A DNA stretch of 42,897 bases from positions 27,501 to 70,397 of the forward strand of contig NZ_JACOFR010000034.1 of the NCBI RefSeq assembly GCF_019455385.1, in the 5' to 3' direction. A model generated the notes under the pieces. That model was not told the origin of the DNA and made no database searches. It saw only the letters and a program-made list of their open reading frames with translations. Positions 7,578 to 15,763 of the stretch are shown one piece after another. The translations under genes were made by a program, and so were the position numbers. The number at the start of each line of letters is the position of its first letter. Position 1 is the first letter of the stretch. The DNA is from Bradyrhizobium sp. BR 10289. GTDB taxonomy: Bacteria > Pseudomonadota > Alphaproteobacteria > Rhizobiales > Xanthobacteraceae.

Positions 7578-8120
7578 ATGACCGACCAGCATTTCGCCCT
7601 GTTCGACACGAAAATCGGCCTCTGCGCCATCGCGTGGGGCCCGCACGGCATCAACGGCACGCAGCTGCCGATGGGCGGCGAGCAGAAGATCCGCACCCGC
7701 ATCAGCCAGCGCCACGCCGATGCCACCGAAGCCGAGCCGACCGCCGAAGTGCAAGCGGCGATCGACCGCATGACAAGACTGCTCGCGGGCGAGCCCGACG
7801 ACCTCGCCGATATCGAACTCGATCTCGACGGCGTGCCCGAATTCAATCGCGGCGTCTACGAGATCGCCCGCGCCATTCCGCCGGGCAAGACCGTCACCTA
7901 TGGCGACATCGCCAAACAGCTCGGCGGCGTCCAGCTGTCGCGCGACGTCGGCCAGGCGCTCGGCCGCAACCCGTGCCCGATCGTCGTGCCCTGCCATCGC
8001 GTGCTGGCGGCCGGCAACAAGCCCGGCGGCTTCTCGGCGAACGGCGGCGTGGTGACCAAGCTGAAGATGCTGGAGATCGAAGGCGCGCTGGTGAACCACA
8101 CGCCGAGCCTGTTTGATTGA
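7578..8120 (+). CDS. ogt: Methylated-DNA--[protein]-cysteine S-methyltransferase
   Basis: A 180-residue DNA repair protein that transfers an alkyl group from O6-alkylguanine to its own cysteine. The active site is C139 in PCPIVVPCHRV. The helix-turn-helix region (PGKTVTYGDIAKQLGG, SRDVGQALGRNP) and the C-terminal GGFSANGGVVTKLKMLEIEGA are typical of Ogt. The N-terminal domain is of the short kind without the Ada zinc site. It is transcribed alone, divergently from the hydrolase twins, and is followed by a repeat. Confidence 0.95.
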   Translation: MTDQHFALFDTKIGLCAIAWGPHGINGTQLPMGGEQKIRTRISQRHADATEAEPTAEVQAAIDRMTRLLAGEPDDLADIELDLDGVPEFNRGVYEIARAIPPGKTVTYGDIAKQLGGVQLSRDVGQALGRNPCPIVVPCHRVLAAGNKPGGFSANGGVVTKLKMLEIEGALVNHTPSLFD

Positions 8121-8139
8121 AGCGGCTCGCGCCGGCGTC

Positions 8140-8230
8140 GTAGGGTGGGCAAAGCGAAGCGTGCCCACGCATTCCTCGTGGTCGAGACAGGTCGTGGGCA
8201 CAGCGCTCTCGCGCCTTTGCCCACCCTACG
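8140..8230. repeat. Intergenic repeat, family B (copy 1)
   Basis: The element opens GTAGGGTGGGCAAAGCGAAG and closes GCGCCTTTGCCCACCCTACG, a long inverted repeat, with an inner GTGCCCAC / GTGGGCAC pair. A second copy is at 19427-19522. It lies between two convergent genes and could act as a bidirectional stem-loop. Confidence 0.8.
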
Positions 8231-8238
8231 CATCCCAC

Positions 8239-9783
8239 CTAAATCTTGGCCGCCGTCTTCGGCCAATACTTGTCGCGCAGATGCCGCTTCACCAGCTTGC
8301 CCGTCGGCGTACGCGGCAGCTCGGCTTCGAAGTCGATCGAGCGCGGGCACTTGATGGCTGAAAGACGCGACTTGCAATACGCGATCAGGTCGGCCTCGAA
8401 CGCCTTCCCCGCGCGCGTCAGGTCGTGCGGCTGCACCACCGCCTTGACCTCTTCACCCATCTCCTCGTTCGGCACGCCGAACACCGCGACGTCGGCGATC
8501 TCGGGATGGGTGATGAGAACGTCCTCGGTCTCCTGCGGGTAGATGTTCACCCCGCCCGAGATGATCAAGTAGGACTTGCGGTCGGTGAGGAACAGAAAGC
8601 CGTCCTTGTCGAGATAGCCGACGTCGCCGAGCGTCGACCAGCCCTTGGCGTTGTAGGCCTTCTTCGTCTTCTCGGGGTCGTTGTGATAGGTGAACGCGGG
8701 AGCGTCGGCGAAATAGACCGTGCCGATTTCGCCGACCGGTTGCTCCTCGTCGTTCTCATCCAGAATCTTGATCTTGCCGACCACGGCGCGGCCGACGCTG
8801 CCGCGATGCTCCAGCCATTGCTGCGAGTTGCAGACGGTGACGCCGTTGCCTTCCGATCCCGCATAGTACTCGATCAGGATCGGGCCCCACCATTCGATCA
8901 TCTTGGCCTTGACGTCGACCGGGCAGGGCGCGGCGGCGTGGATCGCGCCCTTCAGCGTCGAGACGTTGTACCTCGCGCGGACCTCGTCCGGCAGCTTCAG
9001 CATGCGCACGAACATCGTCGGCACGAGCTGGGATTGCGTGACCTTGTATTTTTCGACGAGCTTCAAAAACTCCTCGGCGTCAAAATGCTCCATGATGATG
9101 GAGGTGCCGCCGAGCACGGTCGCCATCATGTTGAAGCGCAGCGGAGCTGCGTGATAGAGCGGCGCCGGCGAGAGATAGATGCTCTGGTCGTTCATGCCGC
9201 ACATGTCGGCGCAGAGCACCTTCAGAAGCGGGTTCGGCGCATCGATGCTCTTGCCCTCGAAGGCTTTCTTGACGCCCTTGGGCCGGCCGGTGGTGCCGGA
9301 CGAATACAGCATGTCGTAGCCGGCGATCTCATCGGCGATCGGCGTTGTCGGTTGCGCGGATGCTTCCTTGTCGTAGGAACGGAAACCGGGCAGGGGCTCA
9401 TCCATCATGTAGAAGATCGGCTCGCCCGCGTTGCCCTTGATCAGCCCCTTGATCTGATCGGCGCAGTTCGGCGTGGTGATCACGACCTTGGCGCCGCAAT
9501 CCCTGACGATGTAGTCGATTTCGTCCTGCTTCAGATAGCGGCTGATCGCGGTGTAATAGAGGCCGCTCCGTTGCGCCGCCCAGCAGATCTCCATGAAAGC
9601 GAGGCGGTTTTCCATCAGCAGCGCGATGTGGTCGCCGGCCTTGAGGCCCAGCGAGCGGAACAGGTTTGCGCCCTGGTTCGAGAGTTCGTCGAGCTCGCGA
9701 TAGGTGATGGCCTTGCCGGTCCCCGCCATCCGGTAGGCGATCTTGTCGGGCGTGGCGCGGGCGTGGATGGAGGGATGGGTCAT
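8239..9783 (-). CDS. Acyl-CoA synthetase (AMP-binding, class I adenylate-forming)
   Basis: A 514-residue acid:CoA ligase that activates a carboxylic acid through an acyl-AMP. The phosphate loop is LYSSGTTGRPKGV near residue 165, followed by EYYAGSEGNG, the hinge region LTDRKSYLIISGG and the catalytic lysine in PRTPTGKLVKR near the end. The start at 9783 is ATG. It lies downstream of the thiolase gene on the minus strand, and the cluster on the plus strand encodes the rest of a beta-oxidation cycle, so its substrate is probably the entry acid or a chain-shortened acid of that pathway. The exact acid cannot be read from sequence. Confidence 0.92.
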   Translation of the reverse strand: MTHPSIHARATPDKIAYRMAGTGKAITYRELDELSNQGANLFRSLGLKAGDHIALLMENRLAFMEICWAAQRSGLYYTAISRYLKQDEIDYIVRDCGAKVVITTPNCADQIKGLIKGNAGEPIFYMMDEPLPGFRSYDKEASAQPTTPIADEIAGYDMLYSSGTTGRPKGVKKAFEGKSIDAPNPLLKVLCADMCGMNDQSIYLSPAPLYHAAPLRFNMMATVLGGTSIIMEHFDAEEFLKLVEKYKVTQSQLVPTMFVRMLKLPDEVRARYNVSTLKGAIHAAAPCPVDVKAKMIEWWGPILIEYYAGSEGNGVTVCNSQQWLEHRGSVGRAVVGKIKILDENDEEQPVGEIGTVYFADAPAFTYHNDPEKTKKAYNAKGWSTLGDVGYLDKDGFLFLTDRKSYLIISGGVNIYPQETEDVLITHPEIADVAVFGVPNEEMGEEVKAVVQPHDLTRAGKAFEADLIAYCKSRLSAIKCPRSIDFEAELPRTPTGKLVKRHLRDKYWPKTAAKI

Positions 9784-9801
9784 GGCGATTTCTCAAAACG
9801 C

Positions 9802-9881
9802 GAATGGCGAGTAGCGAGTGGCGAATAGGAAGAAGGGGAAAATTGCTCTTCGCTTGTTTCACCGTTCGCTACTCGCCATTC
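9802..9881. repeat. Inverted repeat with 16-bp arms between ligase and thiolase
   Basis: GAATGGCGAGTAGCGA at 9802-9817 is repeated exactly in reverse complement at 9866-9881, with 48 bases between. Each arm is flanked by further degenerate GCGAATAG/CTATTCGC words, so each is itself a chain of short GCGA(A/G)T units. It lies between the thiolase stop and the ligase start and could be a processing or attenuation hairpin, or another dispersed repeat family. Confidence 0.65.
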
Positions 9882-9899
9882 ACTATTCGCCTTTGCTTT

Positions 9900-11072
9900 T
9901 TACAGCCGCTCCACGATCGTCACGTTGGCCATGCCGCCGCCTTCGCACATGGTCTGCAAGCCATAGCGCTTGCCGCGCTGATGCAGGGCGTGAACCAGCG
10001 TCGTCATCAGCTTGGTGCCGGAGCCGCCGAGGGGATGACCGAGCGCGATGGCGCCGCCATTGACGTTGAGGCGTGCCGGATCGGCGCCGGTGGTCTTCAG
10101 CCAGCCGGTCGGCACCGAGGCGAAGGCCTCGTTGACCTCGAACAGGTCGATGTCGTCGATCGTCATGCCGGCCTTTTCCAGCGCCTTCTTGGTGGCGTGC
10201 AGCGGCGCGTCCAGCATGATGACGGGATCGCCACCGGTCATGGTCATGTGGTGGATGCGCGCCAACGGCGTCAGGCCGAGCTGCTTGAGACCGCGCTCGT
10301 TGACCACCATGACGCCGGAGGCGCCGTCGCAGATCTGGCTGGCGCTGGCGGCGGTGAGCTTGCCGTTCTCGGCGATCAGCTTGACGCCCTTGATGCCGTC
10401 GAGCGTGGCGTCGAAGCGGATGCCTTCGTCGATGTGATGGGTGTCCTTGCTGCCGTCCGCGCGGGTGATCTCGAGCGGCACAATCTCCTTCTTGAAGTGA
10501 CCGGCTTGCGTCGCCGCGATCGCGCGCTGATGGCTCTGGAATGAGTATTCGTCGAGATCATCCTTCGACAGGCCGTACTTCTCGGCCATCATCTCGGCGC
10601 CAGTGAACTGGCTGAACACGATGTTCGGATATTTTGCCTCGATGCCGGGGCTCTTGTAATTGCCAAAGCCGTTCTTGGCCGGGAGCTGCGACGAGAGGCC
10701 CATCGGCACGCGCGTCATCGATTCCACGCCGGCCGCGATCACCACGTCCATGGTGCCGGACATCACGGCTTGCGCCGCAAAGTGCAACGCCTGCTGCGAG
10801 GAGCCGCACTGGCGGTCGATCGAGGTGCCGGGCACGCTCTCCGGCAGCTTCGAGGCCATGATCGCATTGCGCGCGACGTTGTTGGACTGCTCACCGACCT
10901 GCATCACGCAGCCCATGATCACGTCCTCGACCAGCGCGGGATCGACCTTGGTGCGATCGACCAGCTCATCCAGCACTTTTGCGGCGAGATCGGCCGGATG
11001 CCAGCCGGCGAGGCGGCCCCCCTTGCGCCCGCCGGCGGTACGCGCAGCGGCGACGATGTAAGCCTCGGCCAT
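9900..11072 (-). CDS. Acetyl-CoA C-acyltransferase (thiolase)
   Basis: 390 residues from the ATG at 11072 (MAEAYIVAAART), chosen because GGGAGAG lies just upstream; an ATG 15 bases earlier is less well placed. The thiolase residues are complete: acylated C89 in DRQCGSSQQA, the histidine in GHPLGGSGTKL and the second cysteine in TMCEGGGMANV. It cleaves a 3-oxoacyl-CoA with CoA to release acetyl-CoA (or a longer unit), the last step of beta-oxidation. It is divergent from the TetR gene, with a candidate operator between them, and upstream of the ligase gene. Length is normal for the FadA/AtoB group. Confidence 0.94.
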   Translation of the reverse strand: MAEAYIVAAARTAGGRKGGRLAGWHPADLAAKVLDELVDRTKVDPALVEDVIMGCVMQVGEQSNNVARNAIMASKLPESVPGTSIDRQCGSSQQALHFAAQAVMSGTMDVVIAAGVESMTRVPMGLSSQLPAKNGFGNYKSPGIEAKYPNIVFSQFTGAEMMAEKYGLSKDDLDEYSFQSHQRAIAATQAGHFKKEIVPLEITRADGSKDTHHIDEGIRFDATLDGIKGVKLIAENGKLTAASASQICDGASGVMVVNERGLKQLGLTPLARIHHMTMTGGDPVIMLDAPLHATKKALEKAGMTIDDIDLFEVNEAFASVPTGWLKTTGADPARLNVNGGAIALGHPLGGSGTKLMTTLVHALHQRGKRYGLQTMCEGGGMANVTIVERL

Positions 11073-11134
11073 TTCGGTCTCTCCCATGATTGTTCTGAAT
11101 TGGGTTTGTCGGGTTTTAAGGGGTGGGATATCAT

Positions 11135-11154
11135 TTAGTCAATCGATCAATTAA
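11135..11154. promoter_or_regulatory. Imperfect 20-bp inverted repeat, candidate TetR operator
   Basis: The site reads TTAGTCAATCGATCAATTAA and matches its own reverse complement at 14 of 20 positions around a central ATCGAT. It lies in the gap between the divergent thiolase (start 11072) and TetR (start 11219) genes, where a local repressor would bind. The 11-base word GTCAATCGATC inside it also occurs at 33444-33454. Confidence 0.45.
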
Positions 11155-11218
11155 CCCTTGTGATGAGGCGCTGCTTGCGCTTATCTGCGCCCGCTTCCAG
11201 CGCCAAACAGGGATCTCC

Positions 11219-11878
11219 GTGGCTACCAGCGTACCGAACAGGCTCCCAAGCGGGAAAAATTCCACGGCAGAGAAATTGCTCGTGGCCGCCAGCGAGCTGA
11301 TGATCGAACGCTCCTCGATCGAGATCTCGCTCTCCGACATCGCCCAGAAGTCGGGCGCCAACGCCGCGCTGGTCAAATATCACTTCGGCAACAAGGACGG
11401 CCTGCTGCTGGCGCTGCTCGCGCGGGATGCTGCGACGGAGATGTCCAATCTCGAATACCTGCTGGCGCAGCCGATCAGCTCGACGGCGAAGCTGAAGCTG
11501 CACATCGCCGGCATTATCCGCGCCTATCACCGGTTTCCTTACATGAACCGGCTGATCCATTATCTGCTGCACGAAAGCGTCGCCGGCTCCGCAGACGAGG
11601 TCTCAAAATTCTTCGTCGCGCCGTTGCTCGACTTCCACCGCCGCCTGCTCGCTGAGGGCGTCAGCCGCGGCGAATTCCGCCAGACCGATCCGGTGCTGTT
11701 CTACACCAGCCTGATCGGCGCCTGCGATCATCTGTTCTTCGGCCGGCACGCGATGTCTCGCGCGACCGGCGTCGGCCCGGTCACCGACGACGTCTGCCGG
11801 CAATACATCAAGCACATGGAAACGCTGATCTGCGGCGGCATCCTCACGCAAGTCGGGGAAGCTGCCGCCGCCGGATAA
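11219..11878 (+). CDS. TetR-family transcriptional regulator
   Basis: 219 residues from the GTG at 11219 (MATSVPNRLPSGKN), which has AGGGA upstream. An open frame from 11123 would begin inside the operator region. The DNA-binding domain occupies residues about 18-65 (LLVAASELM, SLSDIAQKSGANAALVKYHFGNKDGLLLALL), the standard TetR helix-turn-helix. The C-terminal helices presumably bind an acyl-CoA or the free acid. It lies between the divergent thiolase/ligase genes and the downstream SDR-crotonase-ligase-dehydrogenase genes and is the natural controller of both arms. Confidence 0.92.
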   Translation: MATSVPNRLPSGKNSTAEKLLVAASELMIERSSIEISLSDIAQKSGANAALVKYHFGNKDGLLLALLARDAATEMSNLEYLLAQPISSTAKLKLHIAGIIRAYHRFPYMNRLIHYLLHESVAGSADEVSKFFVAPLLDFHRRLLAEGVSRGEFRQTDPVLFYTSLIGACDHLFFGRHAMSRATGVGPVTDDVCRQYIKHMETLICGGILTQVGEAAAAG

Positions 11879-11930
11879 TCCGGCCAACTCTCAAGTCTAG
11901 AGAAGAAACGTCCAAGGAAAGGTTGAAGCG

Positions 11931-12689
11931 ATGGAATTGAAAGACGTAGCCGTTCTCATCACCGGCGGTGGTTCGGGTCTTGGCGAGGCGACCGCGCGCG
12001 CCATGGCGGCCAAGGGCGCCAAGATCGGCGTAATCGACCAGAACAAGGAGAATGCCGAGAAGGTCGCCGCCGAAGTGAAGGGCATCGCGCTTCATGCCGA
12101 CGTCACCTCCGAGGAGCAGATCAAGGCCGCGATTGCGAAAGCAGAAGCGGCGCATGGCGTTGCCCGCGTGCTGATGAACTGCGCCGGCATCGGCGGCTCG
12201 CAGCGCATCGTCGGCCGCGACGGCGTCTATCCGCTCGAAAAGTTCGCGCGCATCATCAACGTCAATCTGATCGGCACCTTCAACTGCCTGCGTCTGTTCG
12301 CCGAACGCCTGGTCACGATCGAGCCCGTCGGTGAAGAGCGCGGCGTCATCATCAACACCGCGTCGGTGGCCGCTTACGAAGGTCAGATCGGCCAGATCGC
12401 TTATTCGGCCTCCAAGGGCGGCGTCGTCGGCCTGACCCTGCCGGCCGCGCGCGACCTCGCGAGCCAGAAGATCCGCGTCAACACCATCGCACCCGGCCTG
12501 TTCTTCACGCCGCTGCTGATGGGCCTGAACGAGGAAGCCCGCAAGAGCCTCGGCGCCCAGGTGCCGCATCCCTCGCGCCTCGGCGATGCCAAGGAATACG
12601 GCGCGCTCGCGGTGCACATTGTCGAGAACGCCATGCTCAACGGCGAGACCATCCGTCTCGACGGCGCGATCCGCATGGCTCCGCGGTAG
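11931..12689 (+). CDS. SDR-family 3-hydroxyacyl-CoA dehydrogenase (HSD10-like)
   Basis: A 252-residue short-chain dehydrogenase. The cofactor motif is TGGGSGLGEATA (residues about 11-22), with VIDQNK after the second strand, favouring NAD. The catalytic set is INTASVAAYEG and YSASKGG. Insertions and the ending GETIRLDGAIRMAPR resemble type-II 3-hydroxyacyl-CoA dehydrogenases (HSD17B10), including the characteristic GEERGVIINTASVAAYEGQIGQ segment, cited here only by its parts. In this cluster it would oxidise the 3-hydroxyacyl-CoA to the substrate of the thiolase. Confidence 0.93.
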   Translation: MELKDVAVLITGGGSGLGEATARAMAAKGAKIGVIDQNKENAEKVAAEVKGIALHADVTSEEQIKAAIAKAEAAHGVARVLMNCAGIGGSQRIVGRDGVYPLEKFARIINVNLIGTFNCLRLFAERLVTIEPVGEERGVIINTASVAAYEGQIGQIAYSASKGGVVGLTLPAARDLASQKIRVNTIAPGLFFTPLLMGLNEEARKSLGAQVPHPSRLGDAKEYGALAVHIVENAMLNGETIRLDGAIRMAPR

Positions 12690-12703
12690 GCGGTGCTCTT
12701 CTT

Positions 12704-12844
12704 CCTTCTCCCCTTGTGGGAGAAGGTGGCGCGAAGCGCCGGATGAGGGGTCTTTATCCGCAATCTCGTCTGCGGCGACAGACCCCCTCACCCAAGCGAG
12801 TATGTGGCTAGCGATGCACATGCATTCTCCCACAAGGGAGAGGG
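12704..12844. repeat. Intergenic repeat, family C (copy 2)
   Basis: It begins CTTCTCCCCTTGTGGGAGAAG, contains GGATGAGGGGTC and GACCCCCTCACCC, and ends TTCTCCCACAAGGGAGAGG. An extra segment, ATGTGGCTAGCGATGCACAT, interrupts the right half. It lies between the SDR and crotonase genes and could attenuate transcription through the operon. Confidence 0.7.
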
Positions 12845-12887
12845 CGCAGCAATCGGCGCCGCGACCCGCGGCTAGCACGAGGCTCCC

Positions 12888-13694
12888 ATGTCCCAACCGC
12901 TGCTGATCGAGCATGACGACGGCGTCGACCGGGTGACGCTCAATCGTCCCGACAGCCTCAACGCGCTCGATCCCGCGCTGATCGATGCGCTCAACGTCTA
13001 TTTCCAGGGCCTGCAGCGAAACCGCGACACGCGCATCGTCGTTCTGCGCGGCGCCGGCAAGAATTTCTGCGCAGGCCTGGACCTCAAGGCGGCGATGGTC
13101 CGCCGGGCCGGGCAGCAGGAGCCGCCCGGCGTCACGGAGTCGCTGGATTCGCAGCGCCGCATCGCCGACATCGTGATGCTGATGCGGCGCTGTCCGCAGC
13201 CGATCCTGGCGCTGGTGCAGGGCGCGGCGGCCGGCGGCGGCTTTGCGCTGGCGCTGGCCTCCGACATTCGCATCGCGACGAAATCGGCGCGGATGAACTG
13301 CGCCTTCATCAAGCTCGGCCTTGGCGGCTGCGACATCGGCACCAGTTATTTTCTGCCGCGGCTCGTCGGTGTTTCCGTGGCATCCGAGCTGATCCTCACC
13401 GGGCGCTTCATCGGCGCCGAGCGCGCGCTCGCGGTCGGGCTCGTGTCCGAGGTCGTGGATGAAGACAAGCTCGATGCGGCGGCCGAGCCTTATATCGACG
13501 CGATGATGGCGGCCTCGCCCGTGGGCCTGCGCCTGTCGAAGGAATGTCTCAACATGAGCGTCGATGCGGGATCGCTGGAAGCGGTCATCGCGATGGAGGA
13601 TCGCAACCAGGTGCTGTGCAGCCGTTCGGAAGAGTTTTCGGAAGGCATCAGGGCCTTCCTTGAGAAGCGAAAGCCTGTCTATATCAAGCGCTGA
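12888..13694 (+). CDS. Crotonase-family protein (enoyl-CoA hydratase/isomerase)
   Basis: A 268-residue crotonase-fold protein with the CoA/oxyanion motifs NFCAGLDLKAAM and VQGAAAGGGFALALASDIRIA. The two glutamates of classical enoyl-CoA hydratase are missing: the first position is A120 in GGGFA, and the second is not Glu in AFIKLGLGGCDIG. D149 in CDIGTSYFLPR matches the Asp of dienoyl-CoA isomerase-type members (DVGT motif). The reaction may thus be an isomerisation or an atypical hydration rather than standard hydration. It sits between the SDR and the feruloyl-CoA-synthase-like ligase. Confidence 0.88.
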   Translation: MSQPLLIEHDDGVDRVTLNRPDSLNALDPALIDALNVYFQGLQRNRDTRIVVLRGAGKNFCAGLDLKAAMVRRAGQQEPPGVTESLDSQRRIADIVMLMRRCPQPILALVQGAAAGGGFALALASDIRIATKSARMNCAFIKLGLGGCDIGTSYFLPRLVGVSVASELILTGRFIGAERALAVGLVSEVVDEDKLDAAAEPYIDAMMAASPVGLRLSKECLNMSVDAGSLEAVIAMEDRNQVLCSRSEEFSEGIRAFLEKRKPVYIKR

Positions 13695-13737
13695 ACAACG
13701 AAGATCCGCAAAGGACAATAATTCCGGGAGACGCAAA

Positions 13738-15609
13738 ATGAGTGGAAGCGCGGCGGCGGTGATGACGAAACCCGCCTTTCGCAAGGTCGAGTGGCTGGCG
13801 CGCGACATCGATGTCGAGCGCCGCGCTGACGGCACGGTGGTGCTGAAGTCGCGCATTCCGCTGCAGGCTTACGAAAAGCATCTTCCGGCGTCGCTGGCGA
13901 AATGGGCCAAGGAAGCGCCCGAGCGCATCTGGCTCGCGCAGCGTGGCGGTCCCAACCGCGAATGGCGCAAGGTGTCCTATGGCGAAGCCAAGCGCACCGT
14001 CGATGCGCTGACGCAGGCGCTGCTCAATCTCAAGCTCGACGGACGCCCGGTGACCATCCTCTCCGGCAATTCGATCGAGCACGCGCTGATGACGCAGGCG
14101 GCGATGCAGGCGCGCTCCCCGGCGGCGCCGGTGTCGCCAGCCTATTCGCTGATGAGTCACGATCACGTCAAGCTGAAGTACCTGTTCGACCTGATCAAGC
14201 CGGCCGTGGTGATGGTGCAGGATGGCCCGACCTTCGAGAAGGCCTTAAAGGCACTCGATCTCACCGGCGTCACCGTGGTCCATGTCCTGCGGCCTTGCGA
14301 CGGCATCAAGAGCGTCAGCTTCGCTGAATTGGCCGCAACGCCCGTAACTGCCGATGTCGATGCGTCGATCGCAAAGATCACGCCCGACACCGTCGGCAAG
14401 CTGTTGTTCACGTCGGGATCGACCGGCATGCCGAAGGCCGTCATCAACACGCAGCGCATGATGTGCGCCAATGCGGCGATGATGATGCAGGTGCGGCCGC
14501 GCATTCCCGGCGGCCCGCTGCCGGTGGTGCTCGATTGGATGCCGTGGAATCACACCATGGGCGGCAATGCTGCGTTCCATCCGGTGCTGATCGACGGCGG
14601 CACGCTCTATATCGATGATGGCCGCCCGATGCCGGGTCAGCTCGAGGAGACGATCAAGAACCTCCGCGAGATCTCGCCGACCTATTACGCCAACGTGCCG
14701 GCCGGCTACGCTGCGCTCGCGGCCGCGATGGAGAAGGACGACGCGCTGTGCCGCTCCTTCTTCAAGAACCTGTCGATCATGGCGTATGGCGGCGCGCGGC
14801 TGCCCGACGATCTCTACGACCGCATGCAGGCGCTCGCGGTGAAGACCACCGGCGAGCGCATCGTGTTCTATACCGGCTGGGGCTCGACCGAGACCGCACC
14901 GACCTCGACCGGCACCTATTGGGACACCGAGCGCGTCGGCCTGATCGGCCTGCCGTTCCCCGGCGTCGAGCTGAAGATGGTGCCGTGCGGCTCGAAATAT
15001 GAGCTGCGCCTGCGCGGCGTCAACGTCACGCCCGGCTACTTTGGCCAGCCTGATTTGACCAGAAAGATGTTCGATGAGGAGGGCTTCTACTGCATCGGCG
15101 ATGCCGGCATCTTCGTCGACGATGCCGATCCGGTGAAGGGAATCATCTTTGCTGGCCGCGTGGTGGAAGACTTCAAACTCACCACCGGCACCTTCGTGCA
15201 TGTCGGTTCGCTCCGGACCGATGCGATCGCGGCCGCAACGCCCGTCGTGCATGACGCACTCGTGGCCGGGCAGGATCGTGCCTTCATCGGGCTCCTGGCC
15301 TGGCCGAACCTGCACGCCTGCCGCCAGTTCGTCGGCAAGCCCGATCTGAGCTTCGAGGACGCGGTGAAGCACCCCGAGGTGATCGCCTGCTTCAGGCGCG
15401 GGCTGGAAACGCACAACAAGGAGTGCGAAGGCGCCAGCAGCCGTATCATCGCCCGGGCCATGCTGATGGCCGAGCCGCCATCGATCGACGGCAACGAGCT
15501 CACCGACAAGGGCTACATCAACCAGCGCGCCGGCCTCGAGCGCCGCGCCGCGCTGGTGGAGCGGCTCTATGCCGACAGACCGGATCAGGATGTGATCGTG
15601 CTGCGATGA
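13738..15609 (+). CDS. Feruloyl-CoA synthase-like acid:CoA ligase
   Basis: 623 residues from the ATG at 13738, which follows CGGGAG; the open frame upstream overlaps the crotonase gene and is rejected. It is an adenylate-forming ligase with the loop LFTSGSTGMPKAV near residue 223, LDWMPWNHTMGGN, YTGWGSTETAPTS and GDAGIFVDD. The length and the long C-terminal part are those of the feruloyl-CoA synthase family (Fcs/FerA), which activates hydroxycinnamates with ATP and CoA. Family naming in this group is broad, and the substrate may be another aryl or cyclic acid. With the three acyl-CoA dehydrogenases, SDR and thiolase it implies side-chain beta-oxidation rather than the vanillin-forming aldolase route. 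Confidence 0.88.
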   Translation: MSGSAAAVMTKPAFRKVEWLARDIDVERRADGTVVLKSRIPLQAYEKHLPASLAKWAKEAPERIWLAQRGGPNREWRKVSYGEAKRTVDALTQALLNLKLDGRPVTILSGNSIEHALMTQAAMQARSPAAPVSPAYSLMSHDHVKLKYLFDLIKPAVVMVQDGPTFEKALKALDLTGVTVVHVLRPCDGIKSVSFAELAATPVTADVDASIAKITPDTVGKLLFTSGSTGMPKAVINTQRMMCANAAMMMQVRPRIPGGPLPVVLDWMPWNHTMGGNAAFHPVLIDGGTLYIDDGRPMPGQLEETIKNLREISPTYYANVPAGYAALAAAMEKDDALCRSFFKNLSIMAYGGARLPDDLYDRMQALAVKTTGERIVFYTGWGSTETAPTSTGTYWDTERVGLIGLPFPGVELKMVPCGSKYELRLRGVNVTPGYFGQPDLTRKMFDEEGFYCIGDAGIFVDDADPVKGIIFAGRVVEDFKLTTGTFVHVGSLRTDAIAAATPVVHDALVAGQDRAFIGLLAWPNLHACRQFVGKPDLSFEDAVKHPEVIACFRRGLETHNKECEGASSRIIARAMLMAEPPSIDGNELTDKGYINQRAGLERRAALVERLYADRPDQDVIVLR

Positions 15610-15628
15610 GTGCGCAAGTCTTTCACCT

Positions 15629-15730
15629 CGTCATTCCGGGGCGCGACGAAGTCGCGAGCCCGGAATCCATAACCACCAGTCGGGGTTATGGATTCCGGGC
15701 CTGGCCCTTCGGGCCATCCCGGAATGACGG
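15629..15730. repeat. Palindromic intergenic repeat, family A variant (copy 3)
   Basis: The ends are CGTCATTCCGGGGCGCGACG and GGCCATCCCGGAATGACGG. An inner pair GGAATCCATAACC / GGTTATGGATTCC forms the main stem. Ends and spacing resemble the other family A copies, but the core sequence differs. It lies between the ligase gene and the first acyl-CoA dehydrogenase gene. Confidence 0.75.
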
Positions 15731-15763
15731 CACCAAATGATTGACAACGAATAAGAGGCCGCC

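Noticed and set aside
11844..13856. 670-codon open frame on the minus strand
   Set aside because: It is antisense to the SDR and crotonase genes and passes through a repeat; composition is that of a shadow frame.
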